From Neobacillus sp. SuZ13 (GTDB lineage: Bacteria > Bacillota > Bacilli > Bacillales > Cytobacillaceae), in the NCBI RefSeq assembly GCF_030123365.1, contig NZ_CP126107.1:3616001-3680000 (forward strand): a DNA stretch of 64,000 nucleotides, written 5' to 3'. Below the pieces are notes generated by a model. The model made no database searches. It had not been told where the DNA came from and was given only the letters and a program-made list of their open reading frames with translations. Each line of letters opens with the position of its first letter. Positions within the stretch are counted from its first letter, which is position 1. This document shows positions 49,862 through 59,383 of the stretch, piece after piece. Made by a program: the position numbers and the translations under genes.

Positions 49862-50925
49862 GGAGAATCCCCCTTTATCCGGCTAAGAATGAACAACAGC
49901 CCAAATATAAAAAGCAGAAAGACCAGGCTTGCAGGAAAATAAACGGAATATAAAATTGAAAAAAAGGAACCGAAATCCCATGGAATTAACACACTGATAA
50001 TGAGCATCGTATAAAGAATAGGAAGAATCCAACTCTTTTTTTGGCCGCGATTCAATAGTTGGTTTACGAGAAACATACTTAAACTGATCCGGATGAATGC
50101 CCCTGAGCGCCACTGAAAAATTGACAAAAAATCAAGGCGTTCGATATTGACTCCAATTGATAGCAATTTCCATTGTTCATAGGCAGGAACCTTCATCTTT
50201 ACTGCCTCCTCCGCACCATAAATAGCGATTCCTCCCATCAAGGGCCCTAACGATAGGAAGAAGATGCCGATGCTAACAAGCATAAGCGGCTTGATTTTGA
50301 TCCGGTCTCTTATAAAGGGAGTGATAAACATAAAATAAATAATTTCAAATGAACTGGAGCATGCATACATAATTCCGAAAAAGAAATCTTTATATCCACG
50401 TTCAAAAACGGGGAACAGCATGCTATAATCCTTATATTTTATATTTCCAATTCCCACTAGAAACCCTAACATCACAACCAAAGGCAAAAAGAAAACTGCT
50501 AAGGACCCAATAGTTCTAATTCCTTTCAGTGACGCATAATAGCAAAGGGATGCAAAGGAAACGACGGCCAAGAAATCAGGAATGTCAGCCGTGTAATTTA
50601 ACTTTGCCCAAAAGCCTGTATACTTGAATGTGATAAAGGCTGTAAGAAAAAAATATATACCTAACAAAATACGAATCGAATAGGAAATGATGGGATGCAA
50701 TGAAAATAACAAAGATAACATATTTTTTTTCTCAAACTTTTTATTTAGATAATAAATCATGACCGTCCAAAAGATTAATGGAGCAACGCTGCCGATTACA
50801 GAGAGCCACGAGTCCCGATTAGATGCGGTTAAAATCACAGGGAGCAGCAAGACATGGACCATAAATCCGGTGGACATGATGAGCAGAAAATATATATGTG
50901 TAGAATGAATCACCTTTTGGTTCAA
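49858..50925 (-). CDS. GerAB/ArcD/ProY family germination protein
   Basis: 355 residues from TTG 50925 (AGAGGG 8 nt upstream), giving NQKVIHSTHIYFLLIMSTGF, the usual start of B subunits; the 14 residues before are unlikely. About ten membrane helices of the APC-type fold, which bind the germinant. First gene of the operon, so the order is B-A-C rather than the common A-B-C or A-C-B. Confidence 0.9.
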   Translation of the reverse strand: MNQKVIHSTHIYFLLIMSTGFMVHVLLLPVILTASNRDSWLSVIGSVAPLIFWTVMIYYLNKKFEKKNMLSLLFSLHPIISYSIRILLGIYFFLTAFITFKYTGFWAKLNYTADIPDFLAVVSFASLCYYASLKGIRTIGSLAVFFLPLVVMLGFLVGIGNIKYKDYSMLFPVFERGYKDFFFGIMYACSSSFEIIYFMFITPFIRDRIKIKPLMLVSIGIFFLSLGPLMGGIAIYGAEEAVKMKVPAYEQWKLLSIGVNIERLDFLSIFQWRSGAFIRISLSMFLVNQLLNRGQKKSWILPILYTMLIISVLIPWDFGSFFSILYSVYFPASLVFLLFIFGLLFILSRIKGDSP

Positions 50926-50988
50926 CCCAATTTCCCTCTTTTCATGCAGCGGTAAAAGTCTGTTCAAACAACGGTTTTCAATTTTTGG

Positions 50989-51018
50989 TAGTTTACCCCT
51001 GTTGGAAAATATTATTAA
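50989..51018 (-). promoter_or_regulatory. Possible sigma-G promoter of the ger operon
   Basis: TTAATA-N17-TAAACTA on the minus strand, three mismatches to the forespore consensus TGAATA / CATACTA with correct spacing, 64 bp before the TTG start. Confidence 0.4.
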
Positions 51019-51217
51019 ATTTTGTTATTAAAGGAAACCTACCATTCGCAATATAATACCCAGGCTTTTCAAAGTTACGTTTGGAACCAAAGCTAAAAAG
51101 GTCACTTCGATATTTGGCAGAAAAAACAATCCCAAAAAATCTGTATGTCAATATGAATGGCGCTATACAGTACTAATCATTTTTATCTGATCAACTGAAA
51201 CTCCTCAACTTTAAATA

Positions 51218-51251
51218 GCAAAAACACCTTGAAGTCTCAAGGTGTTTTTGC
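51218..51251. terminator. Terminator of the permease gene
   Basis: GCAAAAACACCTTGA-AGTC-TCAAGGTGTTTTTGC, perfect and usable on both strands. Confidence 0.85.
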
Positions 51252-51271
51252 TAAAGATGAATAATATACAA

Positions 51272-52753
51272 TTAATCTCTGCTGAAATCGGCCTTTTTTA
51301 ATGGCACAATTTTTGTTTTGTTAATACTTTTATAGCCTAAATAACCAATTAAGAATAGAGGTAGTCCAATATAAGAAACCAATACACCATACCAGTCAAC
51401 CTTAGAACCAATAAATGCCCCGTAATTTGTTCCAAGCATTGCGATTAAACATAATACTGTCGCCAAAATAGGACCTAATGGGAACCACTTTGCTTTATAG
51501 GGCAGGTCTTTGAAATCTCTTCCCTGTGCAACATAAGCTTTCCGGAATCGATAATGGGTAACCGAAATACTTAACCAAGAGATATACCCAGCTAAGCCAG
51601 CAGCGTTCAATAGCCAAGAATAAACAGTTCCATCACCAAAAAGGGAGGTAAGGAAGCACAGCATACCAACAAGGGTTGATATGTATAATGCGTTAATCGG
51701 AACACCACCTTTATTGACTTTTTTCAAGAATGACGGAGCTTTTCCTTCTTCCGCCAATACCCAAAGGACGCGCGAAGCAGCGTATAAAGTGGAATTTCCT
51801 GCTGACAGAACTGAAGTAAGGATGACTGCATTCATGGCAGCCGCCGCAAAGGCAAGACCTGCATTTTCAAATACTAAAGTAAATGGACTCACTGCAATAT
51901 TCTCTAAATCTGAGCTTAATAATTTTGGGTCGCTATAGCTGATTAAACATCCAATAATAAAAATCGCTAAAACATAAAACAATAATATTCTCCAGAAGAT
52001 CTGTTTTACTGCCTTAGGTAAATTTTTCGCAGGATTTTCACTTTCACCAGCTGTAATCCCGACGAGTTCCGTGCCTTGAAAGGCAAATCCCACCACCATA
52101 AATACACTAAATATGGATAACATGCCGCCTTTAAATGGGGCTTCTCCTTTTGTGAAATTTTCAAATCCGCCACTATGGCCCTTCATAATTCCAAAAATCA
52201 TGAGTAACCCAACAACAATAAATAATAAAATTGTTGCAACTTTAATCAGTGAAAACCAAAATTCTGATTCACCATAACCCTTAACGGATAAAAAGTTAAG
52301 ACCAAATATTAGTACAAGGAAACTGGCGCTCCAAATAATACCTGGGACATCAGGAAACCAATATTTCATGATCAATGACGATGCTGATAATTCCAAAGCA
52401 AAAATAATCGCATTATTGTACCAATAGTTCCAGCCAACGGCAAAACCCAATGCAGGGTCGACAAACCTTGAGGTATAGGTACTAAAAGAACCTGAAATCG
52501 GAATAAAAGCCGCCATTTCTCCTAAACTGCCCATGATAAAATATACCATGATTCCTGCGATAATATAGGCAGCTAAAGCTCCACCAGGACCAGCATCATG
52601 AATCGTGGTTCCACTGGCTAAAAATAACCCTGTTCCAATTGTTCCCCCGATAGCAATCATAGTAAGATGCCGTGTTTTAAGCTTTCTTTCTAAATGTTCG
52701 CCAAACTCGTGTTCATGTACTGTTTCTTGGGCTTTAAGTGCCGTATTTTGCAT
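51272..52753 (-). CDS. Amino-acid permease (APC/AAT family)
   Basis: 493 residues, 12 membrane helices. RHLTMIAIGGTIGTGLFLAS is the AAT-family start; GWNYWYNNAIIFALELSASS, FQGTELVGITAGESENPAKN and YAASRVLWVLAEEGKAPSFL follow. Same family as histidine, asparagine, lysine and arginine permeases. It directly follows histidine ammonia-lyase (49-bp gap), so histidine uptake is likely (inference). AAAGAGGTG site. Confidence 0.9.
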   Translation of the reverse strand: MQNTALKAQETVHEHEFGEHLERKLKTRHLTMIAIGGTIGTGLFLASGTTIHDAGPGGALAAYIIAGIMVYFIMGSLGEMAAFIPISGSFSTYTSRFVDPALGFAVGWNYWYNNAIIFALELSASSLIMKYWFPDVPGIIWSASFLVLIFGLNFLSVKGYGESEFWFSLIKVATILLFIVVGLLMIFGIMKGHSGGFENFTKGEAPFKGGMLSIFSVFMVVGFAFQGTELVGITAGESENPAKNLPKAVKQIFWRILLFYVLAIFIIGCLISYSDPKLLSSDLENIAVSPFTLVFENAGLAFAAAAMNAVILTSVLSAGNSTLYAASRVLWVLAEEGKAPSFLKKVNKGGVPINALYISTLVGMLCFLTSLFGDGTVYSWLLNAAGLAGYISWLSISVTHYRFRKAYVAQGRDFKDLPYKAKWFPLGPILATVLCLIAMLGTNYGAFIGSKVDWYGVLVSYIGLPLFLIGYLGYKSINKTKIVPLKKADFSRD

Positions 52754-52802
52754 ATAACACCTCTTTTTATAATATTTAATTTTATTATTTGTTAGGTAAA
52801 AT

Positions 52803-54320
52803 TTATTTCACACTTTCCACTTGCTCAAGTAATTTTGATAGATTCATTGTTTTCAAACCTTCAGCAGATTTTTCAATATCTTTTGAGAAAATGCGATCCT
52901 TTTTAATAGAAGGAACAAGTTCTCTTCCCTTCTCATAAAGCCGTTTTGTTTGGCTTGCCATTTTTTCAACTCCACGGTATTCAACCGCCTGCATTGCACA
53001 AATAAGCTCAATTGCGAGGACTCTTCTTGTATTCTGAATAATTTGATGAGCATGCCTTGATGCGATTGTTCCCATACTTACATGATCCTCTTGATTTGCT
53101 GAAGAAGGAATCGAATCTACACTTGCTGGATGTGCCAGCGTTTTGTTTTCTGATACAAGAGATGCGGCAACATATTGCATGATCATAGCACCAGATTGTA
53201 GTCCTGGTTCAGGGCTTAAAAATGGCGGTAAATCATTTAACTGTGGATTGATTAACCGTTCAATTCGTCTCTCAGATATATTTGCCATTTCCGCAACAGC
53301 AATTTTCATAAAATCCATTGCAAAAGCAATTGGCTGACCATGGAAGTTACCACCAGAAATGACTTTTTCACCATCATCAAAAATTAGTGGATTATCTGTT
53401 GCTGCATTCATCTCGATTTCTAATTTTTCTTTTACATAATCAAGTGCTTGCCAGGTGGCACCATGAACTTGCGGAATACAGCGAAGTGAATAAGCATCCT
53501 GTACTCTCAATTCGCCCTGTGTCGTCGTCAATAAGCTATCATTTAAGTAACCTCGGATTCGTGCTGCGGTATCAATTTGCTGTTGATAACCCCTTGCGAT
53601 ATGAACCTCTTCAGCAAAGGCATCAATAATCCCTTGTAATCCTTCAATGGTCATAGACGAAATTAACTCACTTTGGTAGGCGAGTTGTTCTGCTTCTAGA
53701 TAGCCGACCACTCCCATTGCAGTCATTGCTTGGGTTCCATTGATAAGAGCAAGGCCTTCTTTTGCCTCCAGTGTTACTGGGAAAATTCCTTCTTGCTGTA
53801 AGGCTTCAAGGGAATCCATTCGATTTCCTTTATAAAATACTTCTCCTTCCCCGATTAGCACTAAAGCTAAATGTGAAAGCGGTGCCAAATCTCCGCTCGC
53901 TCCAAGGGAACCTTGCTGCGGAATCACAGGGATAATATTCTTGTTTACTAAATCTAATAACCTTTCAATAACAAGCGGCCTAATTCCAGAATAGCCCTTT
54001 AATAGAGCGTTAGCACGAAGAAGTACCATTGCTTTTGCGACAACCTCTGGGAATGGCTCACCTACGCCGCAAGCATGTGAACGAATTAAATTAAGCTGAA
54101 GATCTTGAACATGATCTTTATCAATAAGGACGTCACTAAATTTTCCAAACCCTGTTGTAATCCCATAGACTACTTTTGATTCTGAAACAATTCTTTCTAC
54201 GGCTTCCCGACTCTTTCTAGCAGCCTCCATACTCAATTCTGAAGCGCTTACCTTTTGATTACCGAATAAAATCTCCTTCATTTGTTTCAATGTTAAATTT
54301 TGACCTGTTAATGTTATCAT
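52803..54320 (-). CDS. hutH: Histidine ammonia-lyase
   Basis: 505 residues, histidine to urocanate. MIO cofactor triad in [62 protein letters not shown] 54320 has GGAGTGG upstream. hutU, hutI and hutG are not in this window, so the remaining steps must be encoded elsewhere or the gene serves another purpose. A promoter and a strong hairpin lie in its leader. Confidence 0.95.
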   Translation of the reverse strand: MITLTGQNLTLKQMKEILFGNQKVSASELSMEAARKSREAVERIVSESKVVYGITTGFGKFSDVLIDKDHVQDLQLNLIRSHACGVGEPFPEVVAKAMVLLRANALLKGYSGIRPLVIERLLDLVNKNIIPVIPQQGSLGASGDLAPLSHLALVLIGEGEVFYKGNRMDSLEALQQEGIFPVTLEAKEGLALINGTQAMTAMGVVGYLEAEQLAYQSELISSMTIEGLQGIIDAFAEEVHIARGYQQQIDTAARIRGYLNDSLLTTTQGELRVQDAYSLRCIPQVHGATWQALDYVKEKLEIEMNAATDNPLIFDDGEKVISGGNFHGQPIAFAMDFMKIAVAEMANISERRIERLINPQLNDLPPFLSPEPGLQSGAMIMQYVAASLVSENKTLAHPASVDSIPSSANQEDHVSMGTIASRHAHQIIQNTRRVLAIELICAMQAVEYRGVEKMASQTKRLYEKGRELVPSIKKDRIFSKDIEKSAEGLKTMNLSKLLEQVESVK

Positions 54321-54355
54321 TACTTCCACTCCTCTATCACTTTAGTATAATAAAG

Positions 54356-54404
54356 AAAGAGGCTGGATTCCGATTCCTATTAGAATTGGAGTCCAGCCTC
54401 TTTT
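54356..54404 (-). terminator. Leader hairpin upstream of hutH
   Basis: AAAGAGGCTGGA / TCCAGCCTCTTT with further internal pairing, 36 bp before the hutH start and downstream of its promoter. It would halt transcription unless overcome; in Bacillus subtilis hut is controlled by HutP antitermination at a comparable position. Confidence 0.55.
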
Positions 54405-54495
54405 ATTCCCATTTTTGAAGATGTAACAATTTTTATACGCTGCCTCATGCGTTTCCCATCCCTTCTTCATAATCTATTATTCTATTACCATGTTA

Positions 54496-54525
54496 ATTAT
54501 AGGTGATGTAAATTATAATAGTCAA
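54496..54525 (-). promoter_or_regulatory. hutH promoter
   Basis: TTGACT (minus 54525-54520), 18 bp, TATAAT (54501-54496). Confidence 0.7.
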
Positions 54526-54681
54526 CACAAAAGTTCCAGATTTTACCACGATAATACTTTAGCACAATAGTTAATGAAAGGAACTAACCATAAAATTAAA
54601 CGGGGGACTGACCTCAAAATCTGTCATTTAGGTATTTTCAAGGCTTTTCATGAGTTCAAGTCGTGTATAATAAACAAGAAT

Positions 54682-54712
54682 AGAGTAGCCCCAGCGAGAG
54701 CTACTCTATTTT
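54682..54712 (+). terminator. Hairpin AGAGTAGC/GCTACTCT
   Basis: 8-bp stem with 10-nt loop followed by ATTTT; no evident gene upstream on this strand. Confidence 0.5.
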
Positions 54713-54865
54713 CGATCGCGATATATAGTTTTTAAAAGACACTTGCTGCTGAACCTCTGCATCTGAATTTCTTTTCACTTTTTATAAATATCATAGTGAC
54801 TAGTCGTGTAAACCATCATTCTATGTATATTAAAAAGGACCGTTCAACTAAATAGAGATTCTCTC

Positions 54866-55003
54866 TTACTGTTTTTTAATAGGCGTAACTACCGCAAATA
54901 AATTTTCACTTGGATCCGAGACCTTGATCTCAACAATTTTGTATCCATTCTCTCCATTTTTGCAGTCGTTTTCCCTTGATGTTTTGAATTGAATGTTATT
55001 CAT
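54866..55003 (-). CDS. Small hypothetical protein (45 aa)
   Basis: 45 residues with AGGAAG upstream of the ATG. NNIQFKTSRENDCKNGENGY, then IVEIKVSDPSENLFAVVTPI. Soluble, one cysteine, alternating hydrophobic pattern of a small beta domain. Family not recognised. Confidence 0.5.
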   Translation of the reverse strand: MNNIQFKTSRENDCKNGENGYKIVEIKVSDPSENLFAVVTPIKKQ

Positions 55004-55151
55004 TGTTCCGACTTCCTTCCTAGAAAAATTTCTCACAGAAGTTACTATATGCTGTATGTTTTAAATATGTGCATGAATTTTTTCAAAGTGCTTTTGTTTT
55101 TCATTAATTTAAATTAGATTTTTTCCATTCAAAGATAGTTTTCTTCACAAC

Positions 55152-55177
55152 AAAAAAAGCTGCCTCTTTAAGACAGC
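55152..55177 (-). terminator. Terminator of the MBL-fold gene
   Basis: GCTGTCTTAAAGAGGCAGC followed by seven T's on the minus strand. Confidence 0.7.
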
Positions 55178-55279
55178 CAATCTTCTAGAAAGGATCCCTC
55201 AAACGAGTAATTGATTCCGTCTCTATCTATATTCAGATTATTTTAAAAAGCTTAATGAATAATTGCCATGGTATGCCAC

Positions 55280-56248
55280 TTAAATCCTCCACCACTGCTT
55301 AGTTGGAAAATCTTTTGAAGTAATCACGACTGTTTCCCCTATTTTAGGTGTTGAAATATTGACCTGGTGTCTTAATGCCGCTTCTGTTACTCTTTCCACC
55401 GGATCTGTCCACGCATGAAAGGCAAGTGTAAACGCACCCCAATGAACGGGAATTAACAGCTGTCCACCAAGATCCAAATGAGCTTGTACCGTCTCTTCCG
55501 GCATCATATGAATACTGGACCATCGCTCGTCGTATTGCCCGCATTCTAACAACGTTAAATCAAACGGGCCATACTTTTCGCCAATTTCTTTAAAGTGAGG
55601 ACCATATCCGCTGTCTCCACTAAAGTAAATCTTCGTCTCCCGGCCTGCAATGACCCAAGAGCACCACATGGTAGAATCACGGTCAAATAATCCCCTTCCT
55701 GAGAAATGTCTTGCCGGTGTACAAGCCAGTGTGAGTCCTTTGAAATCCAACTCCTCCCACCAAGCATGTTCGGTAATTTTTTCTGAAGGAACGCCCCATT
55801 TGATTAAACGCTGACGAACACCGAGCGGTACTAAAAACCGCGATGCTTTATCCTTTAATTTACGAATGGATTGGTAATCTAGATGATCATAATGATCGTG
55901 GGAAATAATGATTGCATCGAGTGTCGGAAAATCCTCCAGTTGCACAAAAAGATTATTTTTGTATCTCTTGGTACCTGCCCACGAAACAGGGGATGGACGA
56001 GGACCGAACATGGGATCAAATAAAAGTCTCTTGCCTTCTATTTCGAGAAAAAAAGCCGAGTGGCCAAACCAGGTGACCCGTGGAGCATCAGAGATTGAAA
56101 GAGTCTCAGTGGGAAGGAATGTTTCCGCATCGATTACAGCCTTGGGTCTCCGATTCGCAGCCCGTGTGAGAGAATCTCTCAGCATGCTGATCATCGACTT
56201 CCATCCCATCGTCATTGTTGTCGGTAATTGATTTTCGTATTTTTTCAT
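55280..56248 (-). CDS. MBL-fold metallohydrolase (NAPE-PLD/UlaG-like)
   Basis: 322 residues. FGHSAFFLEIEGKRLLFDPM, then the metal motif IISHDHYDHLDYQS, TPARHFSGRGLFDRD, WVIAGRETKIYFSGDSGYGP, and a late VHWGAF. Closest in layout to N-acyl-phosphatidylethanolamine-type and UlaG-like hydrolases. No signal peptide; the substrate is unknown. ATG follows AGGTGAAG at long spacing. Confidence 0.87.
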   Translation of the reverse strand: MKKYENQLPTTMTMGWKSMISMLRDSLTRAANRRPKAVIDAETFLPTETLSISDAPRVTWFGHSAFFLEIEGKRLLFDPMFGPRPSPVSWAGTKRYKNNLFVQLEDFPTLDAIIISHDHYDHLDYQSIRKLKDKASRFLVPLGVRQRLIKWGVPSEKITEHAWWEELDFKGLTLACTPARHFSGRGLFDRDSTMWCSWVIAGRETKIYFSGDSGYGPHFKEIGEKYGPFDLTLLECGQYDERWSSIHMMPEETVQAHLDLGGQLLIPVHWGAFTLAFHAWTDPVERVTEAALRHQVNISTPKIGETVVITSKDFPTKQWWRI

Positions 56249-56500
56249 TTATTGGGCTTCACCTGCTTATAGAGTAAATCTTACATCCATTAATTATATT
56301 ATATGTGTTTACTTTTTGTATCTAAATTACTCCACGATCATTTAGGATTTAACCGGGTTCTTTAATAATAACTTCCTGTAATAAAAAAATGACAGAAGTC
56401 ATCTATTTCGAAAGATTTCTAATTTGACCAACTCATAATTATTAATATAACTTAGTACTTAGGAAATTTTAAGATAATAAACATTTAAAGAGGTGCAGCA

Positions 56501-56881
56501 GTGAAAGAATTACAGAAATTCGCAAAAGGATATCATGAAGAAATGAACTGGGAAATTAATAAAGATAATTATGAGAGAACTCGTGCTTCCCTTTTAAATA
56601 ACTATATGCTGTTAACAACAGAAGTAGCGGAAGTTGCTGAAGAACTTCGAAAAGCTTTTAATTTGACAAATAGTCACATATCAAAAGGCAAGGATGAAAA
56701 AGCGGCATTTAATTTAGCTAAAGAATCTATCAAGGAGGATTTAGGTAAAGAATTTGCTGATTGCTTAGCCTATATTATTAAAATGGCAAATTACTTTGAA
56801 ATTGATTTAGAGGAAAGCTTTTATTCAAAAATGGATGAAGTAAAGAACCGAAAAAATAAAGATGTCGGGTTAGTAAGGTAA
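56501..56881 (+). CDS. MazG-like nucleotide pyrophosphohydrolase
   Basis: 126 residues, all-alpha NTPase fold. EVAEVAEELRKAF gives the ExxE half and GKEFADCLAYIIKMANYF the ExxD half of the magnesium site. Cleaves NTPs or dNTPs to the monophosphate; house-cleaning or alarmone-lowering roles are known for the family. GTG start with GAGGTG upstream. Single gene. Confidence 0.82.
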   Translation: MKELQKFAKGYHEEMNWEINKDNYERTRASLLNNYMLLTTEVAEVAEELRKAFNLTNSHISKGKDEKAAFNLAKESIKEDLGKEFADCLAYIIKMANYFEIDLEESFYSKMDEVKNRKNKDVGLVR

Positions 56882-56920
56882 GGATTTAGCTTGATTACAA
56901 ATAATCACCAATATTGAAAC

Positions 56921-56952
56921 AAAAAAATGACCGAAAGAGACTTCTTTCGGTT
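56921..56952 (-). terminator. Terminator of the HD-domain gene
   Basis: AACCGAAAG-AAGTCT-CTTTCGGTCA then T-run on the minus strand. Confidence 0.75.
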
Positions 56953-57014
56953 AAAGATAGGATAATCCTCAGTTCACTTAGTAGAATGTGCGTATTTTAA
57001 TCATGTGATGGGAA

Positions 57015-57560
57015 CTATAGAGACCCGAACACATGGCATACTTCCAACTCCAATTCCCGTATCAGTGTAAATTCTTCTTTTCTAGGTGCTAATTCTTTTA
57101 CAATACTGTCATAATACCAATGCTGATCTTTCATGCCATGGTTAAAACGCTCCCATACCATCTCGCCAATCGTTTTACGGTCTTCCTTAATGGATTGCAG
57201 ATTATGTAATTTATCAGCAGTGATGACTTGTATTTCTTCTATAGATAGATGTTTTAACATATCAATGGTATGTTGTTTTCTTACACGCCATGGGAGGGTT
57301 TTATCAGGTTCTGAAGCAGCTCTGACCAAATTCGCAATATGCTCACCAAATTGCTCTGCTAATGTTTCATAACTAGTATCGGTATCTTCAAGGGTATCAT
57401 GAAGAATACCTGCAGCGATGACAGAATCCGAACATTTCTCCTTTTGTAACAGCATCCCCACGGCAAAAGGATGAGAGATATATGGGATATTTGTTGCTTT
57501 TCTCGTCTGATTTCGATGGGCTACTGCTGCAAAATTAATTGCTTTTTGAACGATATTCAT
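57015..57560 (-). CDS. HD-domain hydrolase, small-alarmone-hydrolase-like
   Basis: 181 residues from ATG 57560 (AAGGAGGAAAT upstream). AINFAAVAHRNQTRKATNIP, YISHPFAVGMLL, AAGILHDTLEDTDTSYE (HD metal pair) and VITADKLHNLQSIKED follow the (p)ppGpp hydrolase domain of RelA/SpoT; no synthetase or TGS domain. Could degrade alarmones or a related nucleotide. Typical of stand-alone SAH/MESH1-type proteins. Confidence 0.82.
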   Translation of the reverse strand: MNIVQKAINFAAVAHRNQTRKATNIPYISHPFAVGMLLQKEKCSDSVIAAGILHDTLEDTDTSYETLAEQFGEHIANLVRAASEPDKTLPWRVRKQHTIDMLKHLSIEEIQVITADKLHNLQSIKEDRKTIGEMVWERFNHGMKDQHWYYDSIVKELAPRKEEFTLIRELELEVCHVFGSL

Positions 57561-57883
57561 CTGGATTTCCTCCTTGTGATTTCCACTTTTATTAAGTTTT
57601 ATTTTATATTGATTCGGCATATGCTAGCTAATTTAAGCTTTAGAAAATTACTTGGAAATGCAGCAAATCTTCCAATGTCTGCATTTATAATTTTAGGATG
57701 TCCCTTTTCGTTAAAAATCTCATAGTACCGTTGAAGGTGTTTGGTAATAGCTGATTGCTATCCAGTTCCGTTCAGCTTGCTAGGTACAGCAACAAAAAAA
57801 ATAATCCCCCATCTTCCTTGATTCGGAACAAACGAGGGATCATTTACTTATATTGTTTACTATTCTAAAAAAGCTATATGTAA
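57561..57883. other. Spacer with terminator of the second oxidoreductase gene
   Basis: 323 bp. An imperfect hairpin with T-run on the minus strand at 57793-57841 (GATCCCTC...GGGGATT) ends the gene to the right. Nothing else recognised. Confidence 0.45.
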
Positions 57884-59008
57884 TTAAATCAAGTATTTCT
57901 CAGATTCCTTCGTATAATGCACAACTTGATTAAGATGACCATTTTTGAGTTTTACTGCCCATTCTGAATCAGCTAGTATGGCACGACCAACGGCTACATA
58001 GTCAAATTCGCTTGCTTTGATTTTTTCATCTAAAATTTTGAGATTGTCTTCAATTGTTACATGATCATTATCCTGATTGCTCAAAAAGGCACGGTTAATT
58101 CCGACAGAACCGACCGCAATCGTTGGTTTATTGGTAATTCGTTTCGTCCAGCCGGCTAAGGTTAATGAAGGATCTTCATCTTTAAATTCAGGTTCCCATA
58201 TACGTCTTGTTGAGCAGTGGAAAATATCTACACCAGCTTCAACTAATGGGGTGAGCAATTGTTCAAGCTCATTAGAGTTCTTAGCTAATTTAGCTTGATA
58301 ATCGGTTCCTTTCCATTGTGAATAACGAAAGACAATTGGAAAATCAGGCCCAACTTCTTTCCGGCAAGCCCGAACAATATCTGCTGCGAATTTTGTTCGC
58401 TCTCCTAAATCCCCGCCATAATCATCTGTACGCTTGTTCGTTAGTTCCCAAAAAAATTGATCAATTAAGTATCCGTGTGCTCCATGCAACTCAATTCCGT
58501 CAAAGCCGATGCGCTTCGCATTTGCAGCCGCTTCGGCGTATGCATCAATCATTTCAGCAACTTCTTCTTTCGTTAAAGCCTTTATTTTCTCATTTCTCTG
58601 GCCTCTTAAAGTTAATCCAGACGGACTAACAGTAGGTGCGTCAATATTTGGTTCACTGCCTGCTTTTCGGGCAGCACCTACATGCCATAATTGTGGAATA
58701 ATTTTGCCGCCGGCTTGGTGGACTTCATTCACTACATTTGCCCAGCCATTTAAAGCTTCCTCACCATAAAAACGGGGAATATCAGGGCTCATTACTGCAG
58801 CTGGGTGATTAATCGCTGTCCCTTCAGTTATGATAAGCCCAATTCCATTCTCTGCACGTTTGCGGTAATATTGTGCAACATTTTTTCCCGGGATTCCTTC
58901 TGGCGAAAACATGCGTGTCATTGGGGCCATCACTAACCGGCTAGCTAACATTTCATTTCCAAATGGTACAGATTGTAACAAAGTATGACCTGCGAACTTT
59001 TGATCCAA
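57884..59008 (-). CDS. NADH:flavin oxidoreductase, old-yellow-enzyme family (second)
   Basis: 374 residues from TTG 59008 (AAAGGAAG 9 nt upstream); a GTG at 59065 is possible but has no site. RLVMAPMTRMFSPEGIPG, VAQYYRKRAENGIGLIITEG, IIPQLWHVGA, FDGIELHGAHGYLIDQFFWE, TDDYGGDLGERTKFA, and VAVGRAILADSEWA. The HGAHGY motif carries the substrate His pair. Alkene reductase or xenobiotic detoxification. Only distantly related to the one at 37623. Confidence 0.88.
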   Translation of the reverse strand: MDQKFAGHTLLQSVPFGNEMLASRLVMAPMTRMFSPEGIPGKNVAQYYRKRAENGIGLIITEGTAINHPAAVMSPDIPRFYGEEALNGWANVVNEVHQAGGKIIPQLWHVGAARKAGSEPNIDAPTVSPSGLTLRGQRNEKIKALTKEEVAEMIDAYAEAAANAKRIGFDGIELHGAHGYLIDQFFWELTNKRTDDYGGDLGERTKFAADIVRACRKEVGPDFPIVFRYSQWKGTDYQAKLAKNSNELEQLLTPLVEAGVDIFHCSTRRIWEPEFKDEDPSLTLAGWTKRITNKPTIAVGSVGINRAFLSNQDNDHVTIEDNLKILDEKIKASEFDYVAVGRAILADSEWAVKLKNGHLNQVVHYTKESEKYLI

Positions 59009-59217
59009 GGCGAGCACTTCCTTTTTTATTCGTTTTATCCTGCTCCCTTTATTGTATAATTTCACTATTTAAATATAAACTGATACGTTCTATGTTTATA
59101 CTAATATTAATAAACATAGGCGATTTAGCAGGTTATTTATAAAACAGCAAGTAAATTTGTTGCGGTTTTCAGATTAAGGTGCAGTTCGGGGCAACCTTTA
59201 ACAACTTGAACAACTTG

Positions 59218-59266
59218 GGTCAGTCCCCCGGTGAAGTAAAACTTTAATACACTGGAGGACTGAACC
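59218..59266. repeat. REP-like repeat (GTCAGTCCCCC type)
   Basis: GGTCAGTCCCCCGGTG...CACTGGAGGACTGAACC with an AGTAAAACTTTA loop. Confidence 0.65.
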
Positions 59267-59383
59267 TTATATTTCATCTCCTTTTTGTCCTTGGTACAAT
59301 TGAAAATTCTTGTCTACAGTGCCTGGTTTTATTGGCTTTTCCAAGTATTGATTACAGCCACAAGAATGTACCACTTCTGCCAT
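59267..59383 (-). CDS. Possible small protein (38 aa)
   Basis: MAEVVHSCGCNQYLEKPIKP at the start and YQGQKGDEI at the end. CxC and histidine could bind metal. Only a weak ribosome site, and the stop abuts the repeat. Confidence 0.3.
   Translation of the reverse strand: MAEVVHSCGCNQYLEKPIKPGTVDKNFQLYQGQKGDEI

Larger units (their letters stand above)
50926..51271. other. Spacer with sigma-G-like promoter and terminator
   Basis: 346 bp between the ger operon and the permease gene. It contains the promoter-like element at 50989 and the hairpin at 51218; no gene seen. Confidence 0.5.
54321..54865. other. hutH leader region and spacer
   Basis: 545 bp. Contains the leader hairpin at 54356, a vegetative promoter at 54496, a REP-like fragment CGGGGGACTGACCT near 54601, and a terminator-like hairpin at 54682. 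No gene seen. Confidence 0.5.
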
